This document shows, in pieces, positions 61,377 to 64,000 of a stretch of 64,000 nt of DNA. The stretch comes from Bacillota bacterium. Its GTDB lineage: Bacteria > Bacillota > Clostridia > Lachnospirales > Lachnospiraceae. A model generated the notes under the pieces. The model was not told the origin of the DNA. It saw nothing but the letters and a program-made list of their open reading frames with translations, and did no database searches. The stretch is from positions 33,023-97,022 of the forward strand of contig JAEYRK010000041.1 in NCBI GenBank assembly GCA_023435645.1, written 5' to 3'. Position 1 is the stretch's first letter. Each line of letters begins with the position of its first letter. The position numbers and the translations under genes were made by a program.

Positions 61377-61505
61377 TTCATTCATCTAAGTTATGAACCG
61401 AATATACTCATATTTTTTGAGGACCAGGGGATGCTATTTACGACAATCCATTCAGCTTCCCCTTAAAGGAATAATTAAGGATATCAGTGGAAAAGGGGAA
61501 AATTA

Positions 61506-62048
61506 GTGGAGAAGCACATCAACACACCTCTGACAGCGGATATAGTGGCCGATTGTAAAGCAGGAGATTATGTCTATATTACAGGGAAAATCTATACCGC
61601 CAGGGATGCGGCCCATAAGAGACTTTATGAAGCATTGCTGGCAGGAGAGGAGATCCCCCTGGAGGTTAAGGATCATATCATATATTATCTGGGACCCACA
61701 CCGGAAAGAGAGGGACAGGTCATTGGTTCAGCAGGACCCACCACCAGTAGTAGGATGGATAAATATACCCCGATGCTTCTCAATATGGGGTTAAAGGGTA
61801 TGATTGGAAAAGGAATACGAAGCAGCGAAGTCATTGAGGCAATGGTGAAAAATAAAGCAGTGTACTTTGCTGCGGTTGGAGGAGCAGGAGCATTACTGTC
61901 CAAAAAAATCAAGACTTCAAAAATCATTGCATATGAGGATCTTGGTACGGAGGCAATTCGCGAGCTTTATGTAGAGGAATTTCCAGTCATTGTAGTGATA
62001 GATACTGATGGAAATAATTTATACGAAATTGTTCGGCAAAGTTGTTGA
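61506..62048 (+). CDS. fumB: Fumarate hydratase class I, beta subunit
   Basis: The 180-residue frame begins with GTG (61506), preceded by AAGGGG. It matches the C-terminal swivel domain of class I fumarases (YYLGPTPEREGQVIGSAGPTTSSRMDKYTP and GKGIRSSEVIEAM). It pairs with the alpha subunit upstream to form the fumarase heterodimer. The tRNA-Ser promoter overlaps its stop codon. Confidence 0.9.
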   Translation: MEKHINTPLTADIVADCKAGDYVYITGKIYTARDAAHKRLYEALLAGEEIPLEVKDHIIYYLGPTPEREGQVIGSAGPTTSSRMDKYTPMLLNMGLKGMIGKGIRSSEVIEAMVKNKAVYFAAVGGAGALLSKKIKTSKIIAYEDLGTEAIRELYVEEFPVIVVIDTDGNNLYEIVRQSC

Positions 62049-62073
62049 CAAAAGAAAGGGCATTTGCTATACT
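62045..62073 (+). promoter_or_regulatory. Promoter of tRNA-Ser
   Basis: TTGACA (62045-62050) overlaps the fumB stop; TATACT (62068-62073) follows after exactly 17 bases. The transcript would carry a leader of about 58 bases. Confidence 0.8.
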
Positions 62074-62137
62074 AACTTTTGTCTCTGCAAGTAGCTGAGA
62101 TACTAAATTTCATAATTAAGAGAGAAGTTCAGTTTCT

Positions 62138-62225
62138 GGAGAAATACTCAAGAGGCCGAAGAGGCGCCCCTGCTAAGGGTGTAGGTCGGGCAACCGGCGC
62201 GAGGGTTCAAATCCCTCTTTCTCCG
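62138..62225 (+). tRNA. tRNA-Ser (anticodon GCT)
   Basis: Acceptor GGAGAAA pairs with TTTCTCC, discriminator G. The anticodon loop CTGCTAA gives anticodon GCT. A long variable arm (GTCGGGCAACCGGC) marks a class II tRNA, and the T arm has GGTTCAAATCC. CCA is not encoded. Length 88. Confidence 0.95.
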
Positions 62226-62231
62226 CTTAAA

Positions 62232-62266
62232 AACCTGCATTACGATTTGTAATGCAGGTTTTTTGT
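62232..62266 (+). terminator. Terminator of tRNA-Ser
   Basis: A perfect 12-base stem AACCTGCATTAC/GTAATGCAGGTT with loop GATTT is followed by TTTTG. Confidence 0.9.
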
Positions 62267-62379
62267 ATGCAAATATATCTTATGAAAAACAAATAATGTA
62301 ATGCGGTATTCCGGCTGTTATGGTATAATTTTGAAGATGAAGTAAATTATTCTCATAAGTTTACTTGAGGAGGGAGTAT

Positions 62380-63624
62380 ATGAAGATACGGAATAAGGGA
62401 TTATTAGTTCTTTTAATGTTATTTTTGATCATGACACTTCTTTTTGCCTGTGGAAAGAAGGATGGCGAAGAAACCGGTAAAGCACAAAACAGTGCAGGGA
62501 AAGAGGTAAATGTAACCCCACAGGTACCTGAAGAGACAATAACGGAGGGAGCAAAAGATCAGGCGTCTCAAGGGAATGAAACAGCAGACCGAAAAGAAAT
62601 CAGAGATATCCCCTCTGTGGAATTGGTGAAGGAGATTGTCATCGGATGGAATCTGGGGAATACCTTGGATGCTACCGGAAGAGGAAATACCCTGGATTCA
62701 GAAATCTCCTGGGGAAATCCCCTTACCACAAAGGAAATGATAACAATGGTAAAGGAAGCAGGATTTCGTACCTTAAGGGTACCTACCTCTTGGGGAAAAC
62801 ATCTGGGGGAAGCACCGGATTATAAAATAGATCCGGCATGGCTGGACCGTGTCCAGGAAGTTGTTGATTATGGTATTGAGAATGATATGTATGTCATACT
62901 GAATATGCATCATGAGGAATGGCATTTTCCATCCTATGATAACCTCGAGCAGGCCAAAGCCATTCTTACCAGCGTATGGACTCAGATTGCAGACCGTTTT
63001 CAAGACTATGATGAGCATCTGATCTTTGAAGGAATGAATGAGCCGAGAATGAAAGGTACCGAGTTGGAATGGACTGGTGGTAATAAAGAGAGCAGGGATG
63101 TAATAAACCAGCTAAATGCAGCATTTTTTGAGACAATTCGAAAATCACCGGGAAATAATCCCCTCAGGCATCTTATGATTCCCTGCTATGCCGCATCTGC
63201 GAATCCGAATACCTGGGTGGATTTCATCGTCCCTGAGGATGATAAAGTCATTGTCAGTATCCATGCCTATACCCCTTATCCATTTACACTGGATAAGAGC
63301 GGTAGCCCGGAATGGAGTATTGACAATGCAAAGGATACGAGTGAGATAGATAGTCTGATGAATAACATCTATACTTATTTTGTTAGTAAGGGGCAGCCGG
63401 TTATCCTAGGTGAATTTGGGGCCATGAATAAAGATAATCTGGAAGCCAGAGTGGCCTGGGCAGAATACTACATTAAGAAAGCTACAGAAAATGGTATTCC
63501 CTGTATCTGGTGGGATAATGGAGCAATATATGGAACAGGAGAACTATTCGGAATATTGAACAGAAGAAATCTCAAATGGGAATTTCCTGAGATTGTGGAG
63601 GCACTTATGAAGGGCCTGAATTAG
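62380..63624 (+). CDS. GH5 family endoglucanase (cellulase) lipoprotein
   Basis: The start at 62380 (MKIRNKG) follows AGGAGGGAG. The 414-residue protein has a lipoprotein signal with lipobox LFAC (C24) and a hydrophilic linker to about residue 75. The glycoside hydrolase family 5 barrel follows, with GWNLGNTLDATG, NMHHEEW, the acid/base E221 in GMNEPRM and the nucleophile E345 in VILGEFGAMN. It should hydrolyse beta-1,4-glucans at the cell surface, anchored to the membrane. No carbohydrate-binding module is present. It suggests plant-fibre use. Confidence 0.92.
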   Translation: MKIRNKGLLVLLMLFLIMTLLFACGKKDGEETGKAQNSAGKEVNVTPQVPEETITEGAKDQASQGNETADRKEIRDIPSVELVKEIVIGWNLGNTLDATGRGNTLDSEISWGNPLTTKEMITMVKEAGFRTLRVPTSWGKHLGEAPDYKIDPAWLDRVQEVVDYGIENDMYVILNMHHEEWHFPSYDNLEQAKAILTSVWTQIADRFQDYDEHLIFEGMNEPRMKGTELEWTGGNKESRDVINQLNAAFFETIRKSPGNNPLRHLMIPCYAASANPNTWVDFIVPEDDKVIVSIHAYTPYPFTLDKSGSPEWSIDNAKDTSEIDSLMNNIYTYFVSKGQPVILGEFGAMNKDNLEARVAWAEYYIKKATENGIPCIWWDNGAIYGTGELFGILNRRNLKWEFPEIVEALMKGLN

Positions 63625-63661
63625 GCCCATTTGTCTGAAAAATATACTATGTGAAACAGAC

Positions 63662-63694
63662 GGGGAATGTCCATGATTTGGACATTCCCTCTTA
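63662..63694 (+). terminator. Terminator of the GH5 cellulase gene
   Basis: GGGAATGTCC (63663-63672) pairs with GGACATTCCC (63680-63689), followed by TCTT. A smaller hairpin GGGCCT/AGGCCC overlaps the stop codon at 63612-63628. Confidence 0.75.
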
Positions 63695-63776
63695 TGCAAT
63701 TTACGAATCCTTATCCCATGTAAAAAAATGTTGTTTTCTTTTTTAGAAAAATTAAAAAAATTAGAACATAAAAATG

Positions 63777-63805
63777 TTGACAAAGGAATATGTGTATGAT
63801 ATCAT
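63777..63805 (+). promoter_or_regulatory. Promoter of an rRNA operon
   Basis: TTGACA (63777-63782) and TATCAT (63800-63805) are spaced by 17 bases, preceded by a very AT-rich tract with A and T runs that resembles an UP element. Confidence 0.75.
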
Positions 63806-64000
63806 TATTTTTGCTGACGCGTTAAGAAAAGCAGTTGAAAAAAAGGAGCCACTTAGGGGCTACCGATAACTGTCAGCAAATATGAACCTTGATAATTGAA
63901 CAGTAAAACAACCCTGAAAATTCTAAAAAACTCAGAGTTACACATGGCTCTGAAGAAAGCATTCTAACGAATGCTTGTAGATTTTCATGAGATATATCAG
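63806..64000 (+). other. rRNA operon leader (16S gene begins beyond the window)
   Basis: The leader contains a hairpin TTTGCTGAC/GTCAGCAAA (63810-63818 with 63872-63880) and the sequence GAACCTTGATAATTGAACAG, typical of clostridial rRNA leaders before 16S. No 16S core sequence is reached before position 64000. The call rests on leader similarity and promoter strength. Confidence 0.65.

Overview
This 64 kb window is the replication-origin region of a spore-forming, fermentative, low-to-mid GC Firmicute, most probably a member of the Lachnospiraceae (Clostridium cluster XIVa). The evidence is the order rpmH-rnpA-yidD-yidC-jag-mnmE-mnmG-rsmG on one side of oriC and dnaA-dnaN-S4-recF-gyrB-gyrA on the other. 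There are also sporulation genes (spmA, spmB, a YaaH/SleL-like protein, ricT, a dacF-like carboxypeptidase), bifunctional adhE, a Lachnospiraceae-type DUF3881 gene and a secreted GH5 cellulase. No species is assigned. Most genes point away from oriC (about 51.0-51.6 kb): minus strand to the left, plus strand to the right. No insertion sequence, prophage, integron or CRISPR array was seen.

Left part (1-24.5 kb): an AmmeMemoRadiSam pair (radical SAM enzyme plus a MEMO-AMMECR1 fusion), an XRE regulator, spmAB and an AbrB-type regulator. Next comes a block that matches the Bacillus subtilis yaaO-tmk-yaaR-holB-yaaT-yabB-yabC-abrB segment, but with a guanylate-kinase-like protein in the tmk slot and an inserted TPR/MORN protein. 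It is followed by two tandem paralogues joining a LacI-type ligand-binding domain to an intact GGDEF domain, a COG2984/4120/1101 ABC transporter, and a folate ECF S-component behind a clear tetrahydrofolate riboswitch. Then come murI, a LysM/GH18 spore protein, tRNA-Lys and trxA.

Middle (24.6-38.4 kb): a new 46-codon ORF, trmB, a flavoprotein, araB-araD and a D,D-carboxypeptidase. After these lie a repeat-containing coiled-coil protein, a truncated pstC remnant with an intact Pho box, tRNA-Arg, DUF3881, an HD-GYP phosphodiesterase, adhE with two Rex operators bracketing its promoter, and DUF4446.

Origin segregation and replication (38.5-60.5 kb): parB and soj are preceded by a 1.24 kb non-coding region holding six tandem units of about 126 bp, each starting with a parS site. 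A seventh parS forms the stem of the terminator of the adjacent degU-like gene and an eighth lies inside parB. degSU, a GNAT enzyme and the conserved rsmG-to-rpmH block lead to a bipartite oriC with DnaA boxes upstream and downstream of dnaA.

Right end (60.5-64 kb): class I fumarate hydratase alpha and beta subunits, tRNA-Ser(GCT), the GH5 cellulase lipoprotein, and the promoter and leader of an rRNA operon whose 16S gene would start beyond the window. The most unusual structure is the tandem parS array. It is a dense, helically phased ParB loading region built from two alternating repeat subtypes, and it lies in the soj-parB upstream region.
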